A DNA stretch of 64,000 bases from Clostridiaceae bacterium (GCA_012841145.1 DUVH01000012.1:1-64000), one strand, 5' to 3'. Counted from the first letter of the stretch, positions 1 to 10,396 are shown. Translations and numbers: made by a program. The notes: generated by a model not told the origin, from the sequence alone.

Positions 1-3000
1 CCGCAACAGGGATGGTCACTGTACCGTCCTCCCCGACATCAAGAGCGAACTGATCCTCGCCGTCAAAACCGATCACTTGGTTCTGCCCCTCAGCGAAATT
101 GTCCGTGACCATAACCTTGACTGTCTCAGTATTGGCGATGTAAGGTAAGCCGCCGGTGTTGGTCTCGATCGCTGTCTCAGTAAGAGCAAGCGTCGGCTTT
201 GTCTTGTCAATGAGCAGCTTGCCTGTGGCAGTTGTGACATCGGCTTCAAGCCCACCAAAGCCTTTCAAGTTCAGTTTCAATGGCACGCCGTCACCGGCTA
301 CTTCAAGGAGCCAGAGATCGTCAACGGATTCCTGACCATTGACGGTCACGCTCGTCACACCGCCGGCGGTCAAGGCTCCGACGTATCCGTGGTTCGCAGG
401 CAACGCAGCACCGAATGTCTCGATCTCTTCGGCGTTGTACGTGACGAATCCATCCTCCGCGGGTACCAACATGTCGTTTCCGTCTTTATCGAAAGCGAGT
501 TTTGCCACACTCAGCCCAAGTTTCGAACTGTTCAACTGAGTCTCAAGCCCGATCCAATTGCCCGCGTAGTCGGTAATCATGATCGAGACGATCGGATTAA
601 ACAGGCTCGTGTAGTTCGAAGGTTTATCGATGCTGATATACAGATTGCCGTTTTCGTCAAAATAGGCGTCTTGATCCGGGAACACATAAGTCTCCCCCGA
701 CTTCTGCAGCATGGCACCGGAAAATGCCAAGTTGATCCCCGTTCCTGCACCGTCATGAACTTTCCCGCAGTTGATCAAAACATGACCCTCATCCGGGGAG
801 TACTCCACAGTGGTGCCGGGCAAAACAGAATCTGCAACCGGCGCCGTATTGTCAATCTTGACCGGCATGCGGATCGATTGCCATTTGGAATCTTCGTTCA
901 TGCGAGCGCGGACGTTGTAATAGTACTGTCCTTCCTCCGCATCGATGAATTCACCGTTCGATTTGTCGTAGAACTTTCCGTCCCAATGCGTGTTATACAA
1001 AAGCGGGATCGGTCGCCCCTTTTCCACCAAATAACACATCGACGTCTTCTCGATGAAATCGACCCACCCGACTTGTCGAAGCACATTGCCATCCTCGTCC
1101 GTAATGAAACATTCAGCATTTTGAACACCGCGGAATGCACCGACACGCGGCGCAAGCGCCTTGATGTAGCCGTCTTCTTCCTTGTCATCCGGATTCGTAT
1201 TGAACCCGACGGTCATAGGATCGAAAACCTCTCCACCAATCCATTCCAACCAGTTGCCTGCAGGCGACGGATAACCGTACGGTTCAAAATATGGATTCGA
1301 GTACATATAAAGTTGCGTAGCGCTGAGAATCCTATCTGTTTTCGGGAAATCCTCATTTTCCTCCATAAAGAGATCAAAAATACCGTCTCCGTTCGGCCCC
1401 AAACCTTCGACATAGTCGAAGATCGGCAGGTCATTGCCCCAGTGTCCGACGTATCCGAGGAAAGGTATCGACAAATCAGGAACTCCGGCTGCCTCAAACT
1501 CAAGATAGCCCTCAACGTAGTTCTTGTTGACGGTGCCGGCATTGATCGTAAAATCAGCCGATACCGTACCGTTTGCCGGGACCGTAATCGACGTGCTCGC
1601 TGTCGTCACGCTCGCCCCGGGAGCGACAATATCATACACGTCTCCATCATGCACGCCCGTGTAGACGACAGGGGGCTTCAGCGTGAAAGTAACGGCAGAC
1701 GCGCCGTAGTTTTTAAAGTCGAGCGTAAATGTTTTCGAACCGGTAAAATCAAGCAATTCAATATTGCCGCTGCCATGATGCGTAACAGTTACGCGCGAAT
1801 CGATCGCATCTTTGACGTTGATGAGACCCGCGCCGACTTGACGAGGTGAATGGATCACATCTCCGTCCATTAACACGGTAGCCGTATTGCTCAAAATCGT
1901 CTTCAGGTATTTAGTGCGCTCAAGTCCCTTGAGTCCGCTCAAGGCGCTGCTGTCTTTCATCGCCTGCATGATGAGCGCCGAGGCGCCGGCGACGTGAGGA
2001 GCGGCCATCGAAGTTCCCGACTTCGTGCCATATTCGTCATTGTTCAGCGTCGAGTAGACGTTGCCGCCGACACCGGCAACCTCAGGCTTGAAGTTCAGCT
2101 CGGGAGTGGGGCCCCAGCTCGTGAAGAAGGACGGTTCTGCCGTCTCTGATGCAGCTGCCAAGAATGTTGATTCTATTTTCGTTTTGACCTTAACGGAGTT
2201 ACCCCCGCCCATTGCCGCTCGCATGGCTTCGCCGGCATCCAATGTCGTGAAAACAGATGAAATACCGCTCTCCTCAACACCATCCATTTGTGAGGTGGGC
2301 GGCCCGGACTGTGACTGATGGTTATACACAATGATGCCGATCGCGCCTTTCGCTTGAACATTTATTGCCTTTTCTTTGAACGTCAGATCGCCGCGTTTGA
2401 CGAGCGCGTACTTGTCTTTCAGAACTTTATCCGCCACATCCGCCTCTGACCCGAGGCCACAATCTACCAACTCAATCCATTCGTCGTCTTCAAACGTACG
2501 CCCGCCGGCCGGCTCTTGCTGTTCCGCGACAGGGAAGGTAATCGCATCGCCGCCATTGACTTTGTAGGACATAACATCGACGGATATTTTCGTATTATCG
2601 ATTGATGCGACGGAAAGCGCAGCCTCGACGGTAGAGTCCGAACCGACTGAACCGCTATCGACAGCATTAATGTATTGACCCAAATCATTAAACGTTCCGC
2701 CGTAACTGTCATACGCCAAGCCGGCGTTGGCTGCCGATATGACAACGAGTGTTCCCGCTTCGGAAGCAGCCTGAATGGCGCGAACCAGTGCATTGTCGAC
2801 ATTCGAAAACCCGCACGGCAAGCCGATCGACATATTGATCACGTCGGCGCCGAGCTTGACTGAATCCTGAATCGCCATCAACATGTCGTCAGTATAGGCT
2901 CCGCTGGTCTGGATGTTAGAGAAAACCTTCATCGCGAGGAGCTGTGCTTCCGGTGCGATACCGCGAATACCCTTGAAGGCAGCGAGATCATCATCCGTCG

Positions 3001-3850
3001 CATTCGCAGCAGCGATGCCGGCGACGTGCATGCCGTGCATGGAAACCTTTTTTTCGTCTTCCGATCTTCCGGACAAGTGCTTATCAACAATTTCCTGACT
3101 CTTATCGGCATAGTTATAGCCGTAAGGAATCTTTGGCGAGAAGTATTTGCCCGGGAGTCCGTGCTCAGCGATAAGTTCGGCGACATCACCCTGTTCCAGC
3201 TTCACGTCCTCAACCTCAGAGATACGCATATCCTTATGAGAGTCGTCAATGCCCGTATCGATGATCGAGATGAGCATGCCTTCTCCCTTGAATCCAAGTC
3301 CGAGCTGATCCCAAACCGCGGATGCCTCCGTCATGTCGGGCGCATTGAACATCGTCAACTTATAGACAGGGACTTCCACGACGTTCATCACTCCGGGAAG
3401 CTCGCGGATTTTCTGAAAATCGCTGCGCTTTGCCATGCAACTGAAACCGTTGACGAGATAGCCGTAGCCATTGATCACTTCACTGCCCGTAATCTTGCGA
3501 ACTGCGTCGCGCACCGATTTTTGCGACGCAATGACACTGCTCTCAGATTTCCCCGATTCTCTGGCAGCCGGCGCTTTGAGCTCAATCATGATACGAACGC
3601 TCTCGCGCATGTAATCCGTATTCGCAAGTTTATTAAGGAGCTCGCTCAGCTCCGCCGCTTTCGCTTCTCTAAACTGTTTCCTGATGATTGTCTTATCGTA
3701 ATCCGCTGGCAGGAGACTTCGCGTGCTCTGAGTCTCAGCCAATACCGGTGCGGTCATTGAAGGCACCGTCAATGCGGACACGGCCATTGCAGAAAACAAC
3801 AAACCAAGAACAAGCACGAACGAAAGTGCTTTTCTCATATATTTCTTCAT
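1..3850 (-). CDS. Large secreted subtilisin-like serine protease (S8, lactocepin/C5a-peptidase-like), C-terminus beyond left edge
   Basis: Continuous minus-strand frame from ATG at 3850 (GGAG upstream) with signal peptide MKKYMRKALSFVLVLGLLFSAMAVSA; catalytic motifs ISIIDTGIDDSHKD, HGMHVAGIAAA and GTSMAAPHVAGA; PA-like insertion and Fn3-like repeats after the catalytic domain. Missing from the ORF track because no stop lies inside the window. Confidence 0.92.
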   Translation of the reverse strand, partial: MKKYMRKALSFVLVLGLLFSAMAVSALTVPSMTAPVLAETQSTRSLLPADYDKTIIRKQFREAKAAELSELLNKLANTDYMRESVRIMIELKAPAARESGKSESSVIASQKSVRDAVRKITGSEVINGYGYLVNGFSCMAKRSDFQKIRELPGVMNVVEVPVYKLTMFNAPDMTEASAVWDQLGLGFKGEGMLISIIDTGIDDSHKDMRISEVEDVKLEQGDVAELIAEHGLPGKYFSPKIPYGYNYADKSQEIVDKHLSGRSEDEKKVSMHGMHVAGIAAANATDDDLAAFKGIRGIAPEAQLLAMKVFSNIQTSGAYTDDMLMAIQDSVKLGADVINMSIGLPCGFSNVDNALVRAIQAASEAGTLVVISAANAGLAYDSYGGTFNDLGQYINAVDSGSVGSDSTVEAALSVASIDNTKISVDVMSYKVNGGDAITFPVAEQQEPAGGRTFEDDEWIELVDCGLGSEADVADKVLKDKYALVKRGDLTFKEKAINVQAKGAIGIIVYNHQSQSGPPTSQMDGVEESGISSVFTTLDAGEAMRAAMGGGNSVKVKTKIESTFLAAASETAEPSFFTSWGPTPELNFKPEVAGVGGNVYSTLNNDEYGTKSGTSMAAPHVAGASALIMQAMKDSSALSGLKGLERTKYLKTILSNTATVLMDGDVIHSPRQVGAGLINVKDAIDSRVTVTHHGSGNIELLDFTGSKTFTLDFKNYGASAVTFTLKPPVVYTGVHDGDVYDIVAPGASVTTASTSITVPANGTVSADFTINAGTVNKNYVEGYLEFEAAGVPDLSIPFLGYVGHWGNDLPIFDYVEGLGPNGDGIFDLFMEENEDFPKTDRILSATQLYMYSNPYFEPYGYPSPAGNWLEWIGGEVFDPMTVGFNTNPDDKEEDGYIKALAPRVGAFRGVQNAECFITDEDGNVLRQVGWVDFIEKTSMCYLVEKGRPIPLLYNTHWDGKFYDKSNGEFIDAEEGQYYYNVRARMNEDSKWQSIRMPVKIDNTAPVADSVLPGTTVEYSPDEGHVLINCGKVHDGAGTGINLAFSGAMLQKSGETYVFPDQDAYFDENGNLYISIDKPSNYTSLFNPIVSIMITDYAGNWIGLETQLNSSKLGLSVAKLAFDKDGNDMLVPAEDGFVTYNAEEIETFGAALPANHGYVGALTAGGVTSVTVNGQESVDDLWLLEVAGDGVPLKLNLKGFGGLEADVTTATGKLLIDKTKPTLALTETAIETNTGGLPYIANTETVKVMVTDNFAEGQNQVIGFDGEDQFALDVGEDGTVTIPVA

Positions 3851-3877
3851 CTTCTACTCCTCTGCGTTCCGCGAAAA

Positions 3878-3906
3878 AACTCGCCGTTCTTCCGAACAGG
3901 CGAGTT
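3878..3906 (-). terminator. Intrinsic-terminator-like hairpin in the leader of the S8 protease
   Basis: Minus strand AACTCGCC-T-GTTC-GGAA-GAAC-GGCGAGTT followed by a T run, about 30 nt upstream of the start codon. Confidence 0.6.
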
Positions 3907-4248
3907 CAATACGCTCAAAATCTACTAGTAAGTTGATACAGTTTTCTTGATGCATTGCTCAATTTAAACTATCTCCGCAAACGGCATATTAACACCGGCA
4001 AGGGACAGAGCACCTCCATACCAAATATGTAATGGCGCAACCTGCCATCTTATGAAAAAAATCTTACATTGCGTCGGTGCAAAAATGCAAGTAAGAAAAC
4101 CTGTAATTATAATTAAATAATTTGAATTATCCTGTACATGCTTAGGCAAATTAACGCAAATGAAGTCTGAAAAGTTCAGAGACGATAAAACAACCGTTTG
4201 GCCGCCACCGCTGCAGGAACAATCCGTATAAACTTCCAATCGGGGCGT

Positions 4249-4770
4249 TTAACGGTCGGCGATGATCCTGCCCGGGAATCTCCTTCCCGGTCTACCTTTT
4301 GATAAAGGATGGTTGATTGAAATTTCACTGTCGCCTACATCTTCGGCGAGCAGTTCAACGAAATAATGCCAGCTCATCATGTCGGCCGTTCCGATCGACG
4401 GCGCATGAAGCCGTAAAAAGATCACAATTCTCTTGTCAGTTTTGATGACGTCGGAGACTGTCACTATCGTTGAACCTGAACTGGCGCTCACGACGCCTGC
4501 CGCCAGAACGCGGTTCTCAAAAAAGCGCTCATCATAAGCCGCGAACAATTCGTTGAGGGAAACCTCATTCCACTGCCAACCGTAACGCGAACCGTTGATA
4601 AAACGTCGGAGCTGATCAACACCATCGATGATCCTCGGTGCAGACGTGACGCCGATGCCGGCGCCTAGCGGACGCGTAGGAACAATCCGGGAGCGATGAG
4701 CGATCGGATCCCTGCGAAGTAGATTTTGAAAAGGGAAATGCACACCCGTCCTCCCTGTCATATATAACAT
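4249..4770 (-). CDS. Hypothetical protein with a PrcB-like/protease-associated C-terminal motif (start probably an internal GTG near 4747)
   Basis: ORF with FFENRVLAAGVVSASSGSTIVTV...GTADMMSWHYFVEL, resembling a recurrent Clostridial domain; GGGAGG-like RBS before an internal GTG. Confidence 0.55.
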   Translation of the reverse strand: MLYMTGRTGVHFPFQNLLRRDPIAHRSRIVPTRPLGAGIGVTSAPRIIDGVDQLRRFINGSRYGWQWNEVSLNELFAAYDERFFENRVLAAGVVSASSGSTIVTVSDVIKTDKRIVIFLRLHAPSIGTADMMSWHYFVELLAEDVGDSEISINHPLSKGRPGRRFPGRIIADR

Positions 4771-4797
4771 GTCCGGAACGGCGTGACAGCGAGCACG

Positions 4798-4923
4798 CTA
4801 TTTACGCTTTTTCTCGTCCCAGTATTTCTTTTTTTTCTTCTGCAGCTTTTGCATAACGGCGACCATACCGATGGTCGCCGCCGCGACAACAACAATTACA
4901 ATGATGAAACCTAAATCAGGCAT
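4798..4923 (-). CDS. 41-aa small membrane protein overlapping the pepF stop codon
   Basis: ATG overlaps the pepF stop (GATGCCTGA); translation MPDLGFIIVIVVVAAATIGMVAVMQKLQKKKKKYWDEKKRK*: one hydrophobic helix plus a Lys-rich tail. Below the ORF-track length cutoff. Confidence 0.55.
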   Translation of the reverse strand: MPDLGFIIVIVVVAAATIGMVAVMQKLQKKKKKYWDEKKRK

Positions 4924-6775
4924 CGCTTTTTCCTATAAGCGCTTCCATCTCATCGAGAGTGCGCTCAAACGCGTCGAGAGCCCGTACAATCGTCTCAGGC
5001 TGTGTCATGTCGACGCCGGCGCGTTTCAGCACATCAATCGGCCAATCGGATGACCCGGCTTTAAGAAATCCGATAAAGCGATCGACAGCCGGCCGTCCTT
5101 CACTCAGAATCGCCTCCGCGAAAGATGTCGCGGCGGAGAAGCCCGTCGCATACTGGAAGACGTAGTAATTGTAATAGAAGTGCGGGATGCGCGCCCATTC
5201 GTATGCGATCTCCGGGTCGAACGTAAGCCCTTCGCCGTAATATTTCTTGTTGAGCTCACCGTATTTCTCAGTCAGATAATCGGCCGTCAACGCCTCTCCG
5301 GCCTCATCGGCAAGATGAATCATGTGTTCAAATTCGGCAAACTGCGTCTGACGGAAAACGGTCTCTTTGAATCCGTCGAGGTAGTGATTGATGACGGCGG
5401 CACGCATTTTGTCATCGCCAGCCGTCTCAAGTAAATACTGCGTCAACAAGATCTCGTTACACGTAGACGCGATCTCCGCGAGGAAAATCGGGTAACGGCC
5501 GTACTGGAAAGGCTGCGTGTTGCGCGTATAGTAAGAATGGATGCTGTGCCCCAGCTCATGTGCGAGCGTAAAGAGGTTGTCGAGCGTCCCCTGCCAGCTG
5601 ATCAGGATGAACGGGTTCGTGCAGTAGCTGCCGCCGGAATAGGCGCCGGAGCGCTTGCCGATGTTCACCGCCCAGTCGATCCAGCGCTCTTTGAAAGCGC
5701 GCTTTAACAGCCCGACGTATTCATCACCGAGAGGAGCGAGCGCCTTGAACAGGATCTCCTTCGCTTCATCGAACGTATAGTGCAGGTCGACCTCTTCGAC
5801 GAGTGACACATACATGTCGTAAGAGTGAAGCTCATCGACGCCGAGAATGCGTTTGCGAAGCTGAACGTAACGATGCAGGAGCGGAAGGCGTTCATTTACC
5901 GCCTCCAACAAGCTGTCGTAAACTGATTCAGGGATGGCGTTGCTGAACAAAGACGCCTCGCGTCCTGTCGAGAAACCGCGCACGTTTTTATTGTACGTAT
6001 TGACGCGAATCGCGTTCTGCAAGGTAGCGGCGCACGTATTCCTGAACTGACCAAACGTTTTATACATGCTTTTGAAGGCGTCACGGCGCACGCGCGGGTC
6101 ACGGCTCTCAAGATACATACCGAAATGGGCATGCGACATGGGAACCGTCTCACCCTTCTCATTGACAATCGGATCAAAGATCATGTCGGTATCCGACAAG
6201 GTTCCGAAAATCTCATCAGGCGCTCCGAATATCTGAGACGCCTTGGCTAAGAGAGCCTCCTCCGCCTGTGAAAGCTTATATTGCTTTTCTCTGAGAATCA
6301 CCTCAAAGAAATGGCGGTAATCTTCAAGTTCCGGCTTCTCTTTGATGAAACGTTCCAACGTCTCCGCGGGAATCTCGATAAGCTCGGACTCAAACCAGGC
6401 ATCTTCGCCTAAAAACGATGCGAAGACGGAGCCAAGTCGGCCTTTCATTGCGAGAAACAACGGATTCGACGTATCTTCATCTTCACGATGGAAAGCGTAG
6501 GCGCCAAGACTGCTAAGTTCCAGCATTACGTTCTGGCGATTGCGGATCGCCGCATACAGCGCATCGGCGGACTCGGTCAGCCGACCTCTGTACTGTGTCA
6601 ACAGCTCGCGTTTTCCTGTAACAGCCGCAAATGCTTCCTCCCACTTTTCGATGGATGGAAAGACTGTCGTCATATCCCACGTCTGCTCGATCGGCACTTC
6701 GGAGCGATGGAGCTGACCGGGCAATTTCGATTCTTTTACTTCTTCTTGTTCAAATGCTTGAGTAACCGTCCACAT
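4916..6775 (-). CDS. pepF: Oligoendopeptidase F (M3 family)
   Basis: 619-aa ORF; zinc motif HELGHSIHSYYT, M3B-type N-terminus and C-terminal FYNYYVFQYATGFSAA. Confidence 0.95.
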   Translation of the reverse strand: MWTVTQAFEQEEVKESKLPGQLHRSEVPIEQTWDMTTVFPSIEKWEEAFAAVTGKRELLTQYRGRLTESADALYAAIRNRQNVMLELSSLGAYAFHREDEDTSNPLFLAMKGRLGSVFASFLGEDAWFESELIEIPAETLERFIKEKPELEDYRHFFEVILREKQYKLSQAEEALLAKASQIFGAPDEIFGTLSDTDMIFDPIVNEKGETVPMSHAHFGMYLESRDPRVRRDAFKSMYKTFGQFRNTCAATLQNAIRVNTYNKNVRGFSTGREASLFSNAIPESVYDSLLEAVNERLPLLHRYVQLRKRILGVDELHSYDMYVSLVEEVDLHYTFDEAKEILFKALAPLGDEYVGLLKRAFKERWIDWAVNIGKRSGAYSGGSYCTNPFILISWQGTLDNLFTLAHELGHSIHSYYTRNTQPFQYGRYPIFLAEIASTCNEILLTQYLLETAGDDKMRAAVINHYLDGFKETVFRQTQFAEFEHMIHLADEAGEALTADYLTEKYGELNKKYYGEGLTFDPEIAYEWARIPHFYYNYYVFQYATGFSAATSFAEAILSEGRPAVDRFIGFLKAGSSDWPIDVLKRAGVDMTQPETIVRALDAFERTLDEMEALIGKSDA

Positions 6776-6865
6776 AGATAACTCTTCCCCCGTCTCGGTT
6801 CTGTTTATTCTTCCATCTTATGCAATCGGTCTGTATCTGACAAGAGTCTTATTTCACGGCGCGTC

Positions 6866-9490
6866 TTACGAATCGTCTTCAGAAGTGACCTCCGAAGCGG
6901 ATGATTCCTCATCGACTTCCTCGATGAGATATTCGTCATCGTCCATATCTTCCGGAACCCTTCCATTGACCGTTTCATGCTCGCGCTCCTCATCGGGCGA
7001 AACGACCGACATATCAACGACAAGGCCTTCACGGACTTTCATCAGCGTGACACCGGATGTGATACGCCCCATGACAGGAATCTCGCTCGCACGGAAACGG
7101 ATGATGATCCCGTGATCGTTAATGAGAAGCACATCGTCTTCATCGGTCACTTCAGCGATACCGATCAGTTTCCCTGTGCGCTTCGTCGTCCTGTACGTGA
7201 TGAGTCCCACGCCGTGGCGGTTTTGAACGCGGTATTCCGAGAGGGAAGTCCGTTTGCCGAACCCGTTTTCAGTGACAACGAGGAGCGTCCCGTCGCCGTC
7301 CGTCGTGATCATGCCGATCACCTGATCGTCGTCGGACAGCTTGATGCCGTTTACACCCATCGTGTTTCTGCCCGTCGCACGGACGGACGATTCATTGAAA
7401 CGGATCGACAGTCCATTGCGCGTGACAAGCAGGATATCGTCTTCATCGTCCGACAGCCGGACATTGACGAGCCTGTCTCCTTCACGCATCTTGATCGCGA
7501 TCAAGCCGCCTTTGTGTATGTTCCTGTAATCGGAGAGCAATGTCTTCTTGACGAGACCGTCGGCAGTCGCCATGACGAGATTGCCGCCCTGATCGTATGA
7601 ATCGATGCGAATCAGTGTACGTACTTTTTCATCGGGATCGAGGTGTAGGAGATTGACGATCGCGATACCGCGTGCGGTACGACTGAATTCGGGCACTTGG
7701 TATCCTTTAAGCTCGTATACTTTCCCGAAATCGGTAAAGAACAAAAGAGTCTGGTGCGTCGACGTGATAATGATCGTATCGACGAAATCGTCCTCCCGCG
7801 TCTGCATCGCCGTGATGCCGCGCCCGCCTCGATGTTGAGCGCTGTACACATCGACAGGCATCCGCTTGATGTAACCCGCTTTCGACATCGCGACGACGAC
7901 CTGCTCCTCCTCGATCAACTCTTCGTCATCGATTTCATACTCGCCGGCTGGCAGTATTTCAGTCCGCCTGTCGTCACCATATTTGTTGGCGATCGCCTGA
8001 AGCTCCTTCTTCATCACATCGTGGAGGAGTGACTCGTCGCCAAGAATCGTCTTAAACCCCTTGATTTTCTCCGTCAAATCGACGTTCTCCGCCATCAGTT
8101 TCTCGCGTTCAAGTCCCGAGAGGCGACCGAGGCGCATATCGACGACGTGCTGAGACTGTTTCTCAGTGAGCCCGAATCGCTCGCTGAGGCGCGTTTTCGC
8201 CGTCTCCTCATCGGCTGACTGGCGAATGATCGTGATGACCTCATCGATGTAATCGATAGCGAGCTGCAAACCTTCGACGAGATGGAGCCTCGCCTCGGCG
8301 CGCGCCAAGTCGAAATTAATGCGGCGCGTGACAACCTCCTCCTGATGCTTGATAAAATGCTCGAGCATATCTTTCAAGCTGAGAAGCACAGGGACATACT
8401 TGCCGTCCTCCGACACGAGCGCAAGCATCGTCACGCCGAATGTGTCCTGTAACTGCGTATGCCTGTAAAGCTGATTCAACACGACCATCGGGGTCGCGTC
8501 GCGGCGCAGTTCGACGACGACGCGAATATCGTCGTGGCGATCCGATTCATCGCGCACATCGGAGACACCTTCGATACGCTTATCCTTGACCAAATCGGCG
8601 ATGCGTTCGATCAGGCGCGCTTTATTGACCATATAAGGAAGTGATTTGATGATGATGCGATAACGGTTGTTCGCCATTTCCTCAATTTCCGCATGACCGC
8701 GCACGACGATGCGGCCGCGACCGCGCCTGTAGGCAGCACGCGTCCCCGAAACACCCATGATTTGGGCGCCCGTCGGAAAGTCGGGAGCCGGAATGAACTC
8801 CATCAGCTCATCAACCGTCGCGTCAGGGTTGTCGATCAGGAAGATCGTACCTGCGACCACCTCGCGAAGATTATGAGGCGGGATATTCGTCACCATCCCG
8901 ACGGCAATTCCCGTTGACCCCGAGACGAGCAAGTTGGGAAATCCTGCAGGAAGCACGACAGGCTCTTCAAAACGATCGTCGTAGTTAGGCTTGAAGTCAA
9001 CCGTATCCTTGTTCAAGTCGGCCATCATCTCGCCCGCGAGGCGTGTCAGACGCGCTTCCGTATAGCGATACGCGGCGGGAGGGTCTCCGTCTCGCGAGCC
9101 GAAGTTACCGTGTCCGTCGACGAGCGGGTAGCGCATCGAAAAGTCCTGCGCCAGACGGACGAGCGCATCGTAGACACTTTGATCGCCGTGCGGGTGAAAG
9201 CGTCCGAGCACGTCACCGATCGTCGTCGCGCTTTTGCGATGGGGTTTATCTGACGTAAACCCTTGCGTATACATGGAATAAAGTATTCTCCGGTGTACGG
9301 GTTTGAGTCCGTCACGGACATCGGGAAGTGCACGATCCGAAATAACGCTCATAGCGTAATCAATAAAAGACTTTTTCATCTCCTGATCGAGATCGACCGG
9401 AATGACGACGTTATCGGGATTCTGAAACGCCGCGTCGACGGCTTCTTCGCGCTGCTTATAATCGTTTTTATTGTTTGGCTCCGATGCCAT
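6866..9490 (-). CDS. gyrA: DNA gyrase subunit A
   Basis: 874 aa; SFIDYAMSVISDRALPDVRDGLKPVHRRIL, catalytic Tyr region AAYRYTEARL, C-terminal beta-propeller repeats. Confidence 0.96.
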   Translation of the reverse strand: MASEPNNKNDYKQREEAVDAAFQNPDNVVIPVDLDQEMKKSFIDYAMSVISDRALPDVRDGLKPVHRRILYSMYTQGFTSDKPHRKSATTIGDVLGRFHPHGDQSVYDALVRLAQDFSMRYPLVDGHGNFGSRDGDPPAAYRYTEARLTRLAGEMMADLNKDTVDFKPNYDDRFEEPVVLPAGFPNLLVSGSTGIAVGMVTNIPPHNLREVVAGTIFLIDNPDATVDELMEFIPAPDFPTGAQIMGVSGTRAAYRRGRGRIVVRGHAEIEEMANNRYRIIIKSLPYMVNKARLIERIADLVKDKRIEGVSDVRDESDRHDDIRVVVELRRDATPMVVLNQLYRHTQLQDTFGVTMLALVSEDGKYVPVLLSLKDMLEHFIKHQEEVVTRRINFDLARAEARLHLVEGLQLAIDYIDEVITIIRQSADEETAKTRLSERFGLTEKQSQHVVDMRLGRLSGLEREKLMAENVDLTEKIKGFKTILGDESLLHDVMKKELQAIANKYGDDRRTEILPAGEYEIDDEELIEEEQVVVAMSKAGYIKRMPVDVYSAQHRGGRGITAMQTREDDFVDTIIITSTHQTLLFFTDFGKVYELKGYQVPEFSRTARGIAIVNLLHLDPDEKVRTLIRIDSYDQGGNLVMATADGLVKKTLLSDYRNIHKGGLIAIKMREGDRLVNVRLSDDEDDILLVTRNGLSIRFNESSVRATGRNTMGVNGIKLSDDDQVIGMITTDGDGTLLVVTENGFGKRTSLSEYRVQNRHGVGLITYRTTKRTGKLIGIAEVTDEDDVLLINDHGIIIRFRASEIPVMGRITSGVTLMKVREGLVVDMSVVSPDEEREHETVNGRVPEDMDDDEYLIEEVDEESSASEVTSEDDS

Positions 9491-9673
9491 AGATTCCTCC
9501 CTTTTCTGTATGGAAAAACAATGTAAAAAAGAGCTTGTTTTCGAGCTGTTTTATTGCTTATATTTTACCATATTTACCGTTGAAGAACCTCGAAAAAAGT
9601 ACACAAAACTGCTCAATTAAAGCGCTCCAAAGGCGCTGTCCGCCGTGCATCAGTACGTTTTTTGAAACACTGT

Positions 9674-10396
9674 CTAGAGGGGATTTTTCTTTATGGCTGC
9701 CATGCGCCGCGGATACCGAGAGGGAGTCGGGAGGAGCTTTCTGACGATAACGAACGAACGCGCATGATCGGTGTCCGGAAGTTCGTAGCTGACGACTTCC
9801 TCAAGCCTCCCTTTCAGCTGTTCGAGGGCGCGAACCGATTCTGGCGTTTCGTCGTCTCGCCCTTTCATCGCGATCAAAAGACCACCCGGTTTGACAAGCG
9901 GAAGTGCCAATTCAAGGAGCGTAGGCAACGCCGTTACGGCGCGCGCGACGGCGATATCGAAATGATCGCGGTATGAGTAATCCCTGCCAAGCTCTTCGGC
10001 GCGGCCGTGAATTGCGCGGGCGTGACGAAGATCGAGCAGCGCAATCGCGCTCTCCAAAAAATCAGTCTTCTTGCGGACGGAGTCGAGCAGCGTGACGTCG
10101 AGGTCGGGACGAATGATCTTGAGCGCGAGCCCGGGAAATCCCGCGCCGGATCCGACATCGATCATTGTCGAACGCTCAGGGATGTAGGGATGGAGCATCC
10201 AGCTGTCCTGGAGGTGACGCGTTCCGATTGTCTCATCATCCGTTATCGCCGTTAAATTGACTGTCTCATTGACTTTCTTTAGATAGTCGACGAAAAGAAT
10301 CGTCCGGCGAACGATCTCCGGAGAAACTTCGACACAGGCGCGCTCAAGCGCTTTGACGACCACCCGCCTCTCCACGAATCGCCCTAACCGTTCCAC
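9674..10396 (-). CDS. rsmG: 16S rRNA (guanine527-N7)-methyltransferase
   Basis: MIDVGSGAGFPGLALKI motif; next to mnmG. Confidence 0.93.
   Translation of the reverse strand: MERLGRFVERRVVVKALERACVEVSPEIVRRTILFVDYLKKVNETVNLTAITDDETIGTRHLQDSWMLHPYIPERSTMIDVGSGAGFPGLALKIIRPDLDVTLLDSVRKKTDFLESAIALLDLRHARAIHGRAEELGRDYSYRDHFDIAVARAVTALPTLLELALPLVKPGGLLIAMKGRDDETPESVRALEQLKGRLEEVVSYELPDTDHARSFVIVRKLLPTPSRYPRRMAAIKKNPL

Noticed and set aside
389-1849. 486-aa plus-strand ORF
   Set aside because: Antisense to the S8 protease reading frame; Arg/His-rich non-protein-like composition. Artefact of the GC-biased codon pattern.
30-3850. Apparent lack of a long ORF in the track
   Set aside because: Not a pseudogene region: the minus-strand S8 protease frame is open throughout and simply has no stop inside the window.
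3964-4239. 91-aa minus-strand ORF upstream of the S8 protease
   Set aside because: Spans an AT-rich intergenic region and predicted promoter/leader; no RBS or family resemblance.
4260-4300. CCGGGAA/TTCCCGG hairpin near the end of the 4249..4770 gene
   Set aside because: Lies inside coding sequence and has no T run; not called as a terminator.
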